64,000 nt of DNA from Thermomonas fusca DSM 15424 (GTDB lineage: Bacteria; Pseudomonadota; Gammaproteobacteria; Xanthomonadales; Xanthomonadaceae): positions 1 to 64,000 of the forward strand of contig NZ_AUIV01000001.1 in the NCBI RefSeq assembly GCF_000423885.1, written 5' to 3'. The notes below the pieces were generated by a model, which saw only the letters and a list, made by a program, of their open reading frames with translations, was not told where the DNA came from and searched no databases. Positions 36,609-44,698 of the stretch are shown piece after piece. Position 1 is the stretch's first letter. Each line of letters begins with the position of its first letter. A program made the position numbers and the translations under genes.

Positions 36609-37874
36609 ATGCTGTCCCTGCACGCCGCCAACGCCCCCCGCCCGACCCATGATCCGCCGCGGATCGGGCTGGCGATCGCGGGCGGCGGGCCGGTCGGCGC
36701 GATGTACGAACTGGGCGCACTGCGCGCGCTGGACGAAGCCTGCGACGGCCTCGACCTGACCCGGCTGGACTGCTACGTCGGGGTCAGCTCGGGCGCGTTC
36801 TTCGCTGCCGGGCTGGCCAACCGGATGGACACCGCCGAGCTGTGCCGGATCTTCATCAGCGGCGACAGCGAGGACGTGCAGTTCCGCCCGGAGACCTTCC
36901 TGCGCCCGGCGCTGGGCGAATACCTCAAGCGCGCCGCAGCCACCCCGCAACTGGCCGCGCGGCTGCTGCGCGACGTGTGGTCGGGCCGCACCGATTCGCG
37001 CTGGTCGGACCTGCTCAACCGGGTCGGCAGCCTGGTGCCCACCGGGCTGTTCGACAACGCCGAGGTCGAGCGCTTCCTGCGCGACGTGTTCTCGCGCCAC
37101 GGCCGCAGCAACGACTTCCGCAAGCTCGACCGCGCGCTCTACGTGATTGGCGTCGACCTGGACAGCGGCGAGGCGGTGCGCTTCGGCGATGTCGGTTGGG
37201 ACGAGGTGCCGATCTCGCGTGCGGTGCAGGCCAGCGCGGCGCTGCCGGGGCTGTATCCGCCGGTGGAAATGGCCGACCGCGCCGGCCGCACCCGCCATTT
37301 CGTCGACGGCGCCCTGCGCCGCACCATGCATGCCTCGGTGGTGCTGGACCGCGACGTCGACCTGATGCTGGGCATCAATCCGCTGGTGCCGTTCAATCCC
37401 GGCAAGGACGCCAGCGAGGACGCGCAGGCGCACCGCTTCAGCGACCGCCGCATCATCCAGGCCGGCCTGCCCGGCGTGCTGTCGCAGACCCTGCGCACCA
37501 TGCTGCAGTCGCGCATGCAGGTGGGACTGGCGCGCTACCCGCAGCAGTACCCGGGGATCGACCAGGTGGTGTTCGAACCCAATGCCGCCGACCGCGAGCT
37601 GTTCTACACCAACATCTTCAGCTTCTCGGCGCGGCGGCGGATCTCGCAGCTGGCTTACCGCAACACCCTGACCGACCTGCGCGAACGCCGCGCGCAGCTG
37701 GAACCGGTGCTGGCCCGCCACGGCATCACCCTGCGCGAGGAGGTGATCGCGGACCGCCCGCGTTCGATCCTGGCGCATCTGCCGCCGGCGCCGCGCGTCA
37801 CCGACGCCACCGCCCAGCTCACCCACGCGCTGGACGACATCGAACACAGCCTGCGCCGCCGCGGCATGGTGTGA
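36609..37874 (+). CDS. Patatin-like phospholipase
   Basis: 421 aa. It carries all elements of the patatin catalytic dyad: the oxyanion-hole motif AGGGPVG (24-30), the nucleophile elbow GVSSG with Ser near 60, and the aspartate in FVDGALRR near 233. No signal peptide is visible, so it is likely cytoplasmic or membrane-associated. Patatin lipases hydrolyse acyl esters. In a neighbourhood with phasin and PHA-system genes it may act on granule lipids or polyester, but this is inference. The C-terminal 90 residues (RRISQLAYRNTLTDLRERR) are helical and outside the lipase core. Confidence 0.88.
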   Translation: MLSLHAANAPRPTHDPPRIGLAIAGGGPVGAMYELGALRALDEACDGLDLTRLDCYVGVSSGAFFAAGLANRMDTAELCRIFISGDSEDVQFRPETFLRPALGEYLKRAAATPQLAARLLRDVWSGRTDSRWSDLLNRVGSLVPTGLFDNAEVERFLRDVFSRHGRSNDFRKLDRALYVIGVDLDSGEAVRFGDVGWDEVPISRAVQASAALPGLYPPVEMADRAGRTRHFVDGALRRTMHASVVLDRDVDLMLGINPLVPFNPGKDASEDAQAHRFSDRRIIQAGLPGVLSQTLRTMLQSRMQVGLARYPQQYPGIDQVVFEPNAADRELFYTNIFSFSARRRISQLAYRNTLTDLRERRAQLEPVLARHGITLREEVIADRPRSILAHLPPAPRVTDATAQLTHALDDIEHSLRRRGMV

Positions 37875-37949
37875 ATGCTCTAGACGGCCGTCCGATCCTG
37901 CGCTGCAATCCTTATCACGCATGCGTCGCCACGACGCGGGGAGTACGCC

Positions 37950-38606
37950 ATGGCCAAGCTCAAGAAGTCCGCCGCAAAGACCGCACGCAGCACCACCCGC
38001 AAGGCCGGCACCAGCAAGGCAGGCACCGGCAAGCCGCGCGCCAGCATCAACCCGAAGTCGATCACCGAATCGGCGCAGCAGATCTGGCTGGCCGGGATGG
38101 GTGCGTTCAACCGCGCGCAGTCCGAGGGCAGCAAGCTGTTCGAAACCCTGGTGCGTGACGGCCTGTCGCTGGAGCAGACCGCGCGCAAGTTCGCCGGCCA
38201 CCGCGCCACCGTGGTTCGCGACGCAATGGAAGGTCACGTCGATCAGGCCCGCGAACGCGCCGCCGACACCTGGGACAAGCTGGAAAAAGTGTTTGAGGAG
38301 CGCGTGCAGCGCGCGCTGGTGAAGCTGGGCGTGCCCGGCCGCGATGACCTCAACGCCCTGACCGATCGGGTGGAGCGCCTGACCGATGCGCTGCGCAAGT
38401 CCGGCGGCAGCATGCCGGCGCGCAAGCCGGCCAAGCCTGTCGCCAAGACCAAGCCGGCCGCCCGCAAGCCGGCCAAGGCCGCGGGCAAGGTCGCCAAGCC
38501 CGCCGCCAAACCCGCCACGAAGAAGACCAGCAAGGTCGCCAAGGCTCGCAAGCCGGCCAAGGCGCCCGCACCCGCCGCCGCCAGCAGCGACACCGGCAAC
38601 GCCTGA
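37950..38606 (+). CDS. Phasin (PhaI/PhaF-type PHA granule-associated protein)
   Basis: 218 aa. The central part (about 30-150) is an amphipathic helical phasin domain: QQIWLAGMGAFNRAQSEGSK is the typical granule-binding segment, followed by a coiled coil (DLNALTDRVERLTDALRK). Both ends are Lys/Ala/Pro-rich; the C-terminal 65 residues repeat AKPAAKP-like units as in histone H1-like PhaF tails that bind DNA. Such proteins coat PHA granules and can tether them to the nucleoid. It is preceded by GGGGAG and lies 75 bp after the patatin gene on the same strand. Confidence 0.88.
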   Translation: MAKLKKSAAKTARSTTRKAGTSKAGTGKPRASINPKSITESAQQIWLAGMGAFNRAQSEGSKLFETLVRDGLSLEQTARKFAGHRATVVRDAMEGHVDQARERAADTWDKLEKVFEERVQRALVKLGVPGRDDLNALTDRVERLTDALRKSGGSMPARKPAKPVAKTKPAARKPAKAAGKVAKPAAKPATKKTSKVAKARKPAKAPAPAAASSDTGNA

Positions 38607-38794
38607 TCCCCCTGCGCTGGCCGGGTCCTCGGGCCGCCGGCCACGCGTTCGCGACCAGCGCTTACGGCCACCCCGCCCAACTGCATCGGCACGTCCGGCC
38701 CTCTGAAAACGGCCGGGCGTGTCCTGTCCACACCTGCGTTCCACGTTCCAGTGGGTATAGTGGCGCCGCCCACGTCCTCCGCTGTACGAACCGC
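38607..38794. other. 188-bp intergenic stretch with a hairpin and a possible promoter
   Basis: A 9-bp stem with one G-T wobble (CGTCCGGCC and GGCCGGGCG, about 38693-38721) lies mid-gap without a T tract and may end the phasin transcript weakly. TATAGT at 38756-38761 is a good -10 box 33 bp before the next gene, though its -35 partner is poor. No small gene is evident. Confidence 0.4.
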
Positions 38795-39760
38795 ATGATG
38801 CCTACCCTGATCGCCCTGATCGTCTTCGCCCTGTCCGGCCTCGGACTCACTGCCTGGTTGCGCCGCAATCAGGCCGCGCGACCGGCGCCCGCATCCACGG
38901 AGCGCAGCGCCGACGAACTGAGCAAGCTGCGCTGGCGCGACTTCGCCAAGCTGGTGCTGCAGGTGATGCGTGCGCGCGGCTATCGGGTCGCGACGGAAGA
39001 AGGCCTGCCCGCCGACGGCATCCCCACCGATGGCAGCGACATCGTGCTGGAGCGCGAGGGCGTTCGCACCCTGCTGTCCTGCAAGTACGGCAGCGGGGCG
39101 GTGGTCGGCGCGCAGGCGCTGCTGGGGTTGGCCAAGTCCGCCACCCTGCGCGGCACCGGTGAAGTCATCGTGGTCACGCCGGGCCGTTTCGAAGAAGAAG
39201 CCGCCCGCATCGCCCGCCAGCAAAACATCGAACTGATCGACGGACCAAGCCTGTGGCCGGAAGTGCGGCCCTACGTCAGCGGCGGGACCGCACCCGCCGA
39301 AGCCGTGCCTTCAAATGCCACCGCAACCAGGCTGATCGGGCTGGCCTGGGGCGGCGCCGCGGTGATCGGCGGCCTGGCCTGGATGCTGGCGCAGGGCATG
39401 CAGCCCGTCGGCGGAGATGCCGCGCCGCAGATCGACGCGCCGGCGCACGCCATCGCGCACACCGCCGCAACCACGCCGCAGCCGACGCCGGTCAGCGTGG
39501 TCCCCACCGAACCGGCCGCGCTGGAAGCGCGCAGGCGCGAAGCCGCCAACGCCATCACCACGCTGTTCGGCGTCGATCGCGCGCTGTGGTCGACCCAATC
39601 CACCCTGCTGGTGTATCTGTCCGCGGAAGACGTCGACCCCACCACCGACCTGTGCCCGCTGCTCGAGCGCTACCCGGAACTGGCGGCCTCGCGCGTGCAG
39701 CTGCAGCCACCGGCCGGCAGCAGCAAGCCGGTGCGCTTCAAGCAGTGCCGCACGTACTAG
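38795..39760 (+). CDS. Membrane-anchored Mrr-like restriction-endonuclease-fold protein
   Basis: 321 aa. A transmembrane helix at residues 3-22 is followed by a PD-(D/E)xK-type domain: RWRDFAKLVLQVMRARGYRV, then Asp82 in GSDIVLEREGV, Cys-Lys at 96-97 (LLSCKYG) and Gln107 (GAQALLGLAKS). This is the pattern of the Mrr_cat family with SCK in place of the more usual QCK. A second hydrophobic helix lies near 180-200, and the C-terminal 120 residues probably form a periplasmic domain of unknown type. No methyltransferase is nearby, so it is unlikely to be a conventional restriction system. Confidence 0.8.
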   Translation: MMPTLIALIVFALSGLGLTAWLRRNQAARPAPASTERSADELSKLRWRDFAKLVLQVMRARGYRVATEEGLPADGIPTDGSDIVLEREGVRTLLSCKYGSGAVVGAQALLGLAKSATLRGTGEVIVVTPGRFEEEAARIARQQNIELIDGPSLWPEVRPYVSGGTAPAEAVPSNATATRLIGLAWGGAAVIGGLAWMLAQGMQPVGGDAAPQIDAPAHAIAHTAATTPQPTPVSVVPTEPAALEARRREAANAITTLFGVDRALWSTQSTLLVYLSAEDVDPTTDLCPLLERYPELAASRVQLQPPAGSSKPVRFKQCRTY

Positions 39761-40076
39761 AAAAGGGACAAGGTGAGCGTTGCGGCGGCGTGGGCACGCC
39801 GTAGCAAGCGCACGCGCGCGGGCTTGCACCGCTGGCACCGTTGATCAGATCAGGCGAGGCCATGCCATGACGATCGCCACCCATGAGATCGCGGCTGCCG
39901 ACATGTGCAACAGCAGTGTCGGCATCGGGCGGACTGGACGTTGAACAGCTTCGCGCCTTGCGTGGCCACGTAGATCGCCGCCACCAGGGCCAACTCGAAG
40001 GGACGCGGGTTCCGGCACACCGCGCCGAAAGCCAGCCTAACGCAAACACTTGTCAGCCGATGCGCCCGCGGGCGCC
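39761..40076 (-). pseudogene. Gene-free stretch with a possible frameshifted small membrane-protein remnant
   Basis: No intact gene is seen in these 316 bp. On the minus strand between about 40060 and 39845, hydrophobic coding-like pieces occur in successive frames: RNPRPFELALVAAIYVATQG, then after a shift near 39945, PMPTLLLHMSAAAISWVAIV followed by MAWPRLI and a stop near 39845. A single insertion or deletion would join them into a small two-helix membrane protein directly downstream of yceH. No plausible start codon heads the joined frame. The call is tentative. Confidence 0.35.
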
Positions 40077-40730
40077 TCATTCCCTGGCGCCGACACCCCT
40101 TGCCAGCCGCTCGACCTGTTCGCGCAGCGCAGCCATCTCGGCTTCCAGCGCCAGGACGCGTGCCGCCAGCGTTGACGTCGCGGGGTCGGCAGCGGGCCTG
40201 ACCTGGCGCGCGGCAACGGTTTCCACGTCCACCGGCCCGCACAGCAGGTGTGCATACCGATCCTCGCGCTGGCCCGCACCGCGCGGCAGCTGCACCACCA
40301 GCTGACGCAGGGTCAGCCGTTCCAGCTGGTGGCGCACATCTTCGGCCTCGGTAAAAGCATGCAGGCGTTCGCTGCGCGCCAGCAATTCACCTGAGGTCTG
40401 CGGGCCGCGCAGCAGCAGCAAGCCCAGCAACACCACTTGCGGCGGCGACAGGCTGAAATGCAGCGCAGTGCGATGTTCGTAACGTTCCGCCCGCGAGGAA
40501 AACACCTGCTTGGCCAAGCCTTTGGCCTCCAGCTGGCGCAGCGCGTGGTTCACCGCACCCGCCTCCAGCGCCATCACCGGCTCGCGCGCGGTTTTCTGGT
40601 TGGCCGCGCCCTGCGCCGCCGCGATGGTCAACGGATACACATCCGGCGTGGTCGCTTCCTTCTCGATCAGGCAGCCCAGCACCCGCGCTTCGGCGGCACT
40701 GAGCAACAACGGGGAATCGCTGGCGTCCAT
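40077..40730 (-). CDS. YceH family protein (DUF480)
   Basis: 217 aa. The DUF480 double winged-helix fold is recognised by LLSAAEARVLGCLIEKEATTPDVYPLTI, then LEAGAVNHALRQLEAKGLAKQ and LGLLLLRGPQTSGELLARSERLH. A C-terminal coiled coil (ARVLALEAEMAALREQVERL) follows. Function is unknown; the fold suggests DNA or protein binding. Its ATG is 1 bp from the stop of the DUF1993 gene, so the two are co-transcribed. Confidence 0.9.
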   Translation of the reverse strand: MDASDSPLLLSAAEARVLGCLIEKEATTPDVYPLTIAAAQGAANQKTAREPVMALEAGAVNHALRQLEAKGLAKQVFSSRAERYEHRTALHFSLSPPQVVLLGLLLLRGPQTSGELLARSERLHAFTEAEDVRHQLERLTLRQLVVQLPRGAGQREDRYAHLLCGPVDVETVAARQVRPAADPATSTLAARVLALEAEMAALREQVERLARGVGARE

Positions 40731-40731
40731 G

Positions 40732-41241
40732 TCAGTACGCGCCCATGTAGTCCTTCTTGCCGATTGCCACGCCGTTGTGGCGCAGCAGGTCGTACGCGGT
40801 GGTCACATGGAAGAAGAACTGCGGCAGCCCGTAAGCCAGCAGGTAGGCCTGGCCACCGATGCGGCGTTCTTTGGGGGTGCCCGGGCGCAACAACAGCTCG
40901 CGCGCCCCACTGCCCTCGAAGGCCGCCACGTCCAGGCCGCCGATGAAGGCCAGCGTTGCTTCGATCCGCCGCTGCAGGTCTGCGAATGTCGCATCGCCAC
41001 CCTCGTAAGCCGGCACCTCTGCGCCCGCAAGCCGCGCCGACACGCTGGCGGCGAAGTCACATGCGATCTGCACCTGCCGCGCCAGCGGGAACATGTCCGG
41101 GAACAGGCGCGCTTGCAGCAGCGCGGCCGGTTCGATCTTGCCATCAACCGCGTGCGCCTCTGCCTTGGACAGGACGCCCGCCAATGCAGCGAGCATCTGC
41201 TGGAACACGGGAACGGAGGCGGCGTGCATCGAGAGGGTCAT
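40732..41241 (-). CDS. DUF1993 family protein
   Basis: 169 aa from the ATG at 41241. The start MTLSMHAASVPVFQQMLAAL, the middle LFPDMFPLARQVQIACDFAA and the end FFFHVTTAYDLLRHNGVAIG are characteristic of DUF1993, a DinB-like four-helix family. The usual reading is a cytosolic protein of unknown function, possibly metal-binding through scattered histidines. It is immediately upstream of yceH. Confidence 0.88.
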   Translation of the reverse strand: MTLSMHAASVPVFQQMLAALAGVLSKAEAHAVDGKIEPAALLQARLFPDMFPLARQVQIACDFAASVSARLAGAEVPAYEGGDATFADLQRRIEATLAFIGGLDVAAFEGSGARELLLRPGTPKERRIGGQAYLLAYGLPQFFFHVTTAYDLLRHNGVAIGKKDYMGAY

Positions 41242-41411
41242 GGGCAGTTCCGACGTATGGGGAACTGCATGGTAGCCGCCGCGCCGCGCGCGTGCGCTCG
41301 ATCTGGCCCGATGCAGGAGCGGCCCGCGCATCGTCCAATCGTGATCCTCCAACGCGATCAGGGATTTCGCGATGCCACGACCACCGCGATGGACCCGTTA
41401 CTCCAGACAAC

Positions 41412-41436
41412 AAAAAACCCCGCCGAAGCGGGGTTT
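41412..41436 (-). terminator. Terminator after tRNA-Cys
   Basis: AAACCCCGC (41415-41423) and GCGGGGTTT (41428-41436) form a 9-bp stem with a CGAA tetraloop (TTCG on the minus strand). The minus-strand product ends in six T residues. It lies 6 bp beyond the CCA end of the tRNA and closes the long minus-strand run. Confidence 0.92.
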
Positions 41437-41442
41437 CATGTT

Positions 41443-41516
41443 TGGAGGCCGAGGTCGGAATTGAACCGGCGTACGCGGATTTGCAGTCCGCTGCATAACC
41501 ACTCTGCCACCCGGCC
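41443..41516 (-). tRNA. tRNA-Cys (GCA)
   Basis: 74 nt with an encoded CCA end. On the minus strand it starts GGCCGGG and ends CGGCC-T-CCA, with the U73 discriminator that identifies cysteine tRNAs. The anticodon loop reads CTGCAAA (anticodon GCA). D and T arms (AGAGTGG, GGTTCAATTCC) are normal. It is bounded by terminators on both sides. Confidence 0.96.
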
Positions 41517-41588
41517 GGATGACTTTTCGCGCTTCGGATTCTTCCACATCGCGCGACCGCTTGCGATGCCTGAAAACCCGGAAGCACA

Positions 41589-41604
41589 CCGGGACATGTC
41601 CCGG
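41589..41604. repeat. Perfect 16-bp palindrome between two tRNA genes
   Basis: CCGGGACATGTCCCGG is completely self-complementary. It lies immediately after the T tract of the tRNA-Gly terminator on the minus strand. It could be a second hairpin, a processing signal or a protein-binding dyad; nothing else identifies it. Confidence 0.6.
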
Positions 41605-41633
41605 AAAAAACGAAGCCCCGCGAACGGGGCTTC
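41605..41633 (-). terminator. Terminator after tRNA-Gly
   Basis: GAAGCCCCG (41612-41620) and CGGGGCTTC (41625-41633) form a 9-bp stem with a CGAA tetraloop (TTCG on the minus strand), followed on the minus strand by a G-TTTTTT run (41605-41610). It lies 7 bp after the CCA end of tRNA-Gly, so tRNA-Cys may need read-through or its own promoter. Confidence 0.92.
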
Positions 41634-41640
41634 TTGAAAC

Positions 41641-41716
<76 letters not shown>

Positions 41717-41763
41717 GTTGAGCCCGCCATTCTACGGGCTTTTTTCAGTGCGTCAACACCCTC

Positions 41764-42336
41764 TCACAAACTTTTTTCATCGTCCGCGCGCAGCGCCGGC
41801 CAAGCCGCGCGCAGGTATTCGAAACCCGACCACAAGGTCAGGATCGCGGCCAGCGCGAGCAGCCATTCGCCGATCACGAACACCGGGATGCCGAGCAGCG
41901 GCTCGCGGTACAGCAGGAAGCCCAGCGCGATCATCTGCACGGTGGTCTTGATCTTGCCGACCATCGCCACCGCCACCTTGGCGCGCAAGCCAAGTTCGGC
42001 CATCCACTCGCGCAGCGCCGACACCGCGATCTCGCGGCCGATGATGACGCTGGCCCACAACGCCATCCACACGGTGTGGTGGTGCTGCACGGTGATGACC
42101 AGCGCGGTGGACACCATCAGCTTGTCGGCGACAGGATCAAGGAAGGCGCCGAACTTCGAGAACTGCCGATAGCGGCGCGCGATCCAGCCGTCCAGCCAGT
42201 CCGTTGCCGCCGCCGCCACGAAAACCACGGTCGCCGCCACGTTGGACCAGCGGTAATCTAGGTAGTAGATCGCCACCAGCACCGGGATCAGGGCGATGCG
42301 CGCCAGCGTCAGCCAGGTCGGAATGGTCAGGGTCAT
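41764..42336 (-). CDS. pgsA: CDP-diacylglycerol-glycerol-3-phosphate 3-phosphatidyltransferase
   Basis: 190 aa inner-membrane enzyme of phosphatidylglycerol synthesis. It starts MTLTIPTWLTLARIALIPVLV as in other PgsA proteins. The CDP-alcohol phosphatidyltransferase signature D-G-x2-A-R-x8-G-x3-D-x3-D is present as DWLDGWIARRYRQFSKFGAF then LDPVADK. Four or more hydrophobic helices are visible. It lies 9 bp after uvrC and upstream of tRNA-Gly. Confidence 0.95.
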   Translation of the reverse strand: MTLTIPTWLTLARIALIPVLVAIYYLDYRWSNVAATVVFVAAAATDWLDGWIARRYRQFSKFGAFLDPVADKLMVSTALVITVQHHHTVWMALWASVIIGREIAVSALREWMAELGLRAKVAVAMVGKIKTTVQMIALGFLLYREPLLGIPVFVIGEWLLALAAILTLWSGFEYLRAAWPALRADDEKSL

Positions 42337-42345
42337 GCGCGCATT

Positions 42346-44214
42346 CTACTTGCCACCCTCGCCCGTGGCGGCATCCGTGGCCAGGCCATGCAGGCTGTCC
42401 CACAGGCGCTGGGCCAGCGCGCGATTGATGCCTTCGACCTTCGCCAGTTCGTCCACCGGCGCTGCCTTGAGCCCCTGCAGGCCGCCGAAGTGCTTCAGCA
42501 GCGCCGCGCGGCGGCGTGGGCCGATGCCGGCGATGTCCTCCAGCCGGCTGCTGCTGCGCGCCTTCTGACGCTTGCCGCGGTGGCCGGTGATGGCGAAGCG
42601 GTGGGCCTCGTCGCGCACCTGTTGCACCAGCTGCAGCGCGGGCGAGGCCGCGCCCGGCTGCACTTCGCGGCCGCCCGCCAGCAGCAGGGTTTCCGCACCG
42701 GGCCTGCGCTCCGGGCCCTTGGCCACGCCGACCAGCGCGACGCCGGTGATGCCGGCATCGGTCAGCACGTCGCGCGCCTGCGCCACCTGCCCGGCGCCGC
42801 CGTCGATCAGCAGCACATCCGGCAGGACCGCGTCCGGCTCGCCTTCGGCAGCGGAACGGAAGCGGCGCTGCAGGGCCTGGTGCATCGCCGCGTAGTCATC
42901 GCCGGGTTCGATGCCGGCAATGTTGTAGCGGCGGTACTGCTTGCGCACCGGACCCTGCGCGTCGAACACCACGCACGAGGCCACCGTCGCCTCGCCCATG
43001 GTGTGGCTGATGTCGAAGCATTCGATCCGCGCCGGCAGCGCCGGCAGATCCAGCAGTTCCTGCAGCGCCAGCGCACGCGCCTGCTGTGCGCTGCTGCTGG
43101 CCAGCTCGGTTGCCAGCGTCAGCTGGGCGTTGCGGCGGACCAGCTCCAGGTGCGCCGCGCGCTCGCCGCGCACGCTGGTACGCAACTCGACCCTGCGGCC
43201 GGCATGTTCCGACAGCGCCCGCTCGATCAGCTCGCGCTCCGGGATGTCGCCGTCCAGCACGATCTCGGCAGGCGGCGGCTGTTCGGCGTAGTACTGCGAG
43301 ACGAACGCAGCCAGCACCTCGGCGGCGCTGTCCTCGCCGTTGGTCTTCGGGAAGAACGCGCGGGTGCCGAGGTTGCGACCGTCGCGGAACGCCAGCAGCA
43401 GCACACAGGCGGCGGCGCCCTGCATGGCCACGCCCAGCACGTCGAGATCGGCGCTGCGGCCGTCCACGTACTGGCGGGCCTGCAGCTTGCGGATGGTGGC
43501 GATCAGGTCGCGCAGGCGCGCGGCCTGCTCGAACTCCAGCGCATCGCTGGCGGCCTGCATCGCCGCGCCCAGTTCGTCGCCCAATTCCCGGCTGCGGCCT
43601 TCGAGAAAGAGCGTGGCGCGACGCACCGAATCGGCGTAGTCGCGCTCATCCACCAGTCCCACGCAGGGCGCGCTGCAGCGGCCGATCTGGTACTGCAGGC
43701 AGGGCCGGCTGCGGTTGCGGAACACGCTGTCCTCGCAACTGCGCAGGCGGAACAGCTTGTGCATCAGGTTGAGCGTCTCGCGCACCGACGCGGCGCTGGG
43801 ATACGGGCCGAAATAGCGCCCCGGGATCGCGCGCGGGCCGCGATGGAAGGCCAGCCGCGGCCATTGCTCCCTCGTGAGCAGGACGAAGGGATAGCTCTTG
43901 TCGTCGCGCAGCATCACGTTGTAGCGCGGCTGCAGCGATTTGATCAGCTGGTTTTCCAGCAGAAGCGCATCGGCTTCGCTGCGGGTGACGGTGGTTTCGA
44001 TGCGCGCCACCTGCGCCAGCATCGCCATGATGCGGGTCGGCTTCGGGGTGGCGTTGAAATAGCTGCCGACGCGGTTGCGCAGGGCGCGCGCCTTGCCGAC
44101 GTAGAGCAGGCCGCCGTCGGCGTCGAACATGCGGTAGACGCCGGGCGCCAGCGGCTGCGCGGCGGCGAATTCGCGGCCGTCGAATTCCGGTACTGGCGAC
44201 CTGCGCTTGCCCAT
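42346..44214 (-). CDS. uvrC: Excinuclease ABC subunit C
   Basis: 622 aa from the ATG at 44214. Order: GIY-YIG nuclease (LAPGVYRMFDADGGLLYVGKARALRNRVGSYF, about residues 22-55), a Cys-containing region (CLQYQIGRCSAPCVG), a UVR motif (LEFEQAARLRDLIATIRKL), the RNase H-like second nuclease domain (IECFDISHTMGEATVASCVV) and a C-terminal helix-hairpin-helix pair (LEDIAGIGPRRRAALLKHFGG). It makes both incisions in nucleotide excision repair. It lies 4 bp downstream of the phosphatase gene. Confidence 0.95.
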   Translation of the reverse strand: MGKRRSPVPEFDGREFAAAQPLAPGVYRMFDADGGLLYVGKARALRNRVGSYFNATPKPTRIMAMLAQVARIETTVTRSEADALLLENQLIKSLQPRYNVMLRDDKSYPFVLLTREQWPRLAFHRGPRAIPGRYFGPYPSAASVRETLNLMHKLFRLRSCEDSVFRNRSRPCLQYQIGRCSAPCVGLVDERDYADSVRRATLFLEGRSRELGDELGAAMQAASDALEFEQAARLRDLIATIRKLQARQYVDGRSADLDVLGVAMQGAAACVLLLAFRDGRNLGTRAFFPKTNGEDSAAEVLAAFVSQYYAEQPPPAEIVLDGDIPERELIERALSEHAGRRVELRTSVRGERAAHLELVRRNAQLTLATELASSSAQQARALALQELLDLPALPARIECFDISHTMGEATVASCVVFDAQGPVRKQYRRYNIAGIEPGDDYAAMHQALQRRFRSAAEGEPDAVLPDVLLIDGGAGQVAQARDVLTDAGITGVALVGVAKGPERRPGAETLLLAGGREVQPGAASPALQLVQQVRDEAHRFAITGHRGKRQKARSSSRLEDIAGIGPRRRAALLKHFGGLQGLKAAPVDELAKVEGINRALAQRLWDSLHGLATDAATGEGGK

Positions 44215-44218
44215 CGGC

Positions 44219-44698
44219 TCAAAACCGGCCCTGGCGCACCCGCTCCACGATGCCCTGCGCGGCGGCATCGACCAGCTTGAACGCCTGCTCGAAATCGCGC
44301 GCATTGCCGTAGTAGGGGTCGGGCACATCCTTCTTGCCTACACCGCTCCATTCCAGCAGCAGCTCCACCTGCGCATGCGAGGTGCGCGGCTTGCGCATGC
44401 GCGCATCGTGCAGGATCGTGCGGTCGGCGCAGAGGATGGTGTCGAACTCATCGAAGTCCTCCAGCGACAGCCGGCGCGCGCGCAACGCAGCGATGTCCAC
44501 CCCGTGCTTCGCCGCGCAGGCGATGGCGCGCTCGTCCGGCGGGTGGCCGATGTGCGAGCTGCCGGTGGCCGCGGAATCCACCCGCGCGCGCGCCGACAGG
44601 CCCGCCTCTTCCAGCCGCAGGCGCAGCACGCCTTCGGCGGTGGGCGAGCGGCAGATGTTGCCGAGGCACACCATGAGGATGCCGGTGGCTCTAGCCAT
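44219..44698 (-). CDS. Low-molecular-weight protein-tyrosine phosphatase
   Basis: 159 aa. The P-loop C-x5-R-S is present as CLGNICRSPTAEG near residues 11-23, and the general-acid aspartate is in VPDPYYGNARDFE. These cytosolic phosphatases remove phosphate from tyrosine and often control exopolysaccharide kinases. No such kinase is nearby; the association here is with LPS synthesis genes. Its start overlaps the kdsB stop by 8 bp. Confidence 0.93.
   Translation of the reverse strand: MARATGILMVCLGNICRSPTAEGVLRLRLEEAGLSARARVDSAATGSSHIGHPPDERAIACAAKHGVDIAALRARRLSLEDFDEFDTILCADRTILHDARMRKPRTSHAQVELLLEWSGVGKKDVPDPYYGNARDFEQAFKLVDAAAQGIVERVRQGRF

Noticed and set aside
38795..39760. A restriction-modification system around the Mrr-like gene
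   Set aside because: No methyltransferase, specificity subunit or defence gene is adjacent, and the protein is membrane-anchored.
41242..41440. A REP-like element near 41310 (TGCAGGAGCGGCCCGCGC)
   Set aside because: Only a loose resemblance to the TGTAGG-type elements near sdhA, with no inverted partner.
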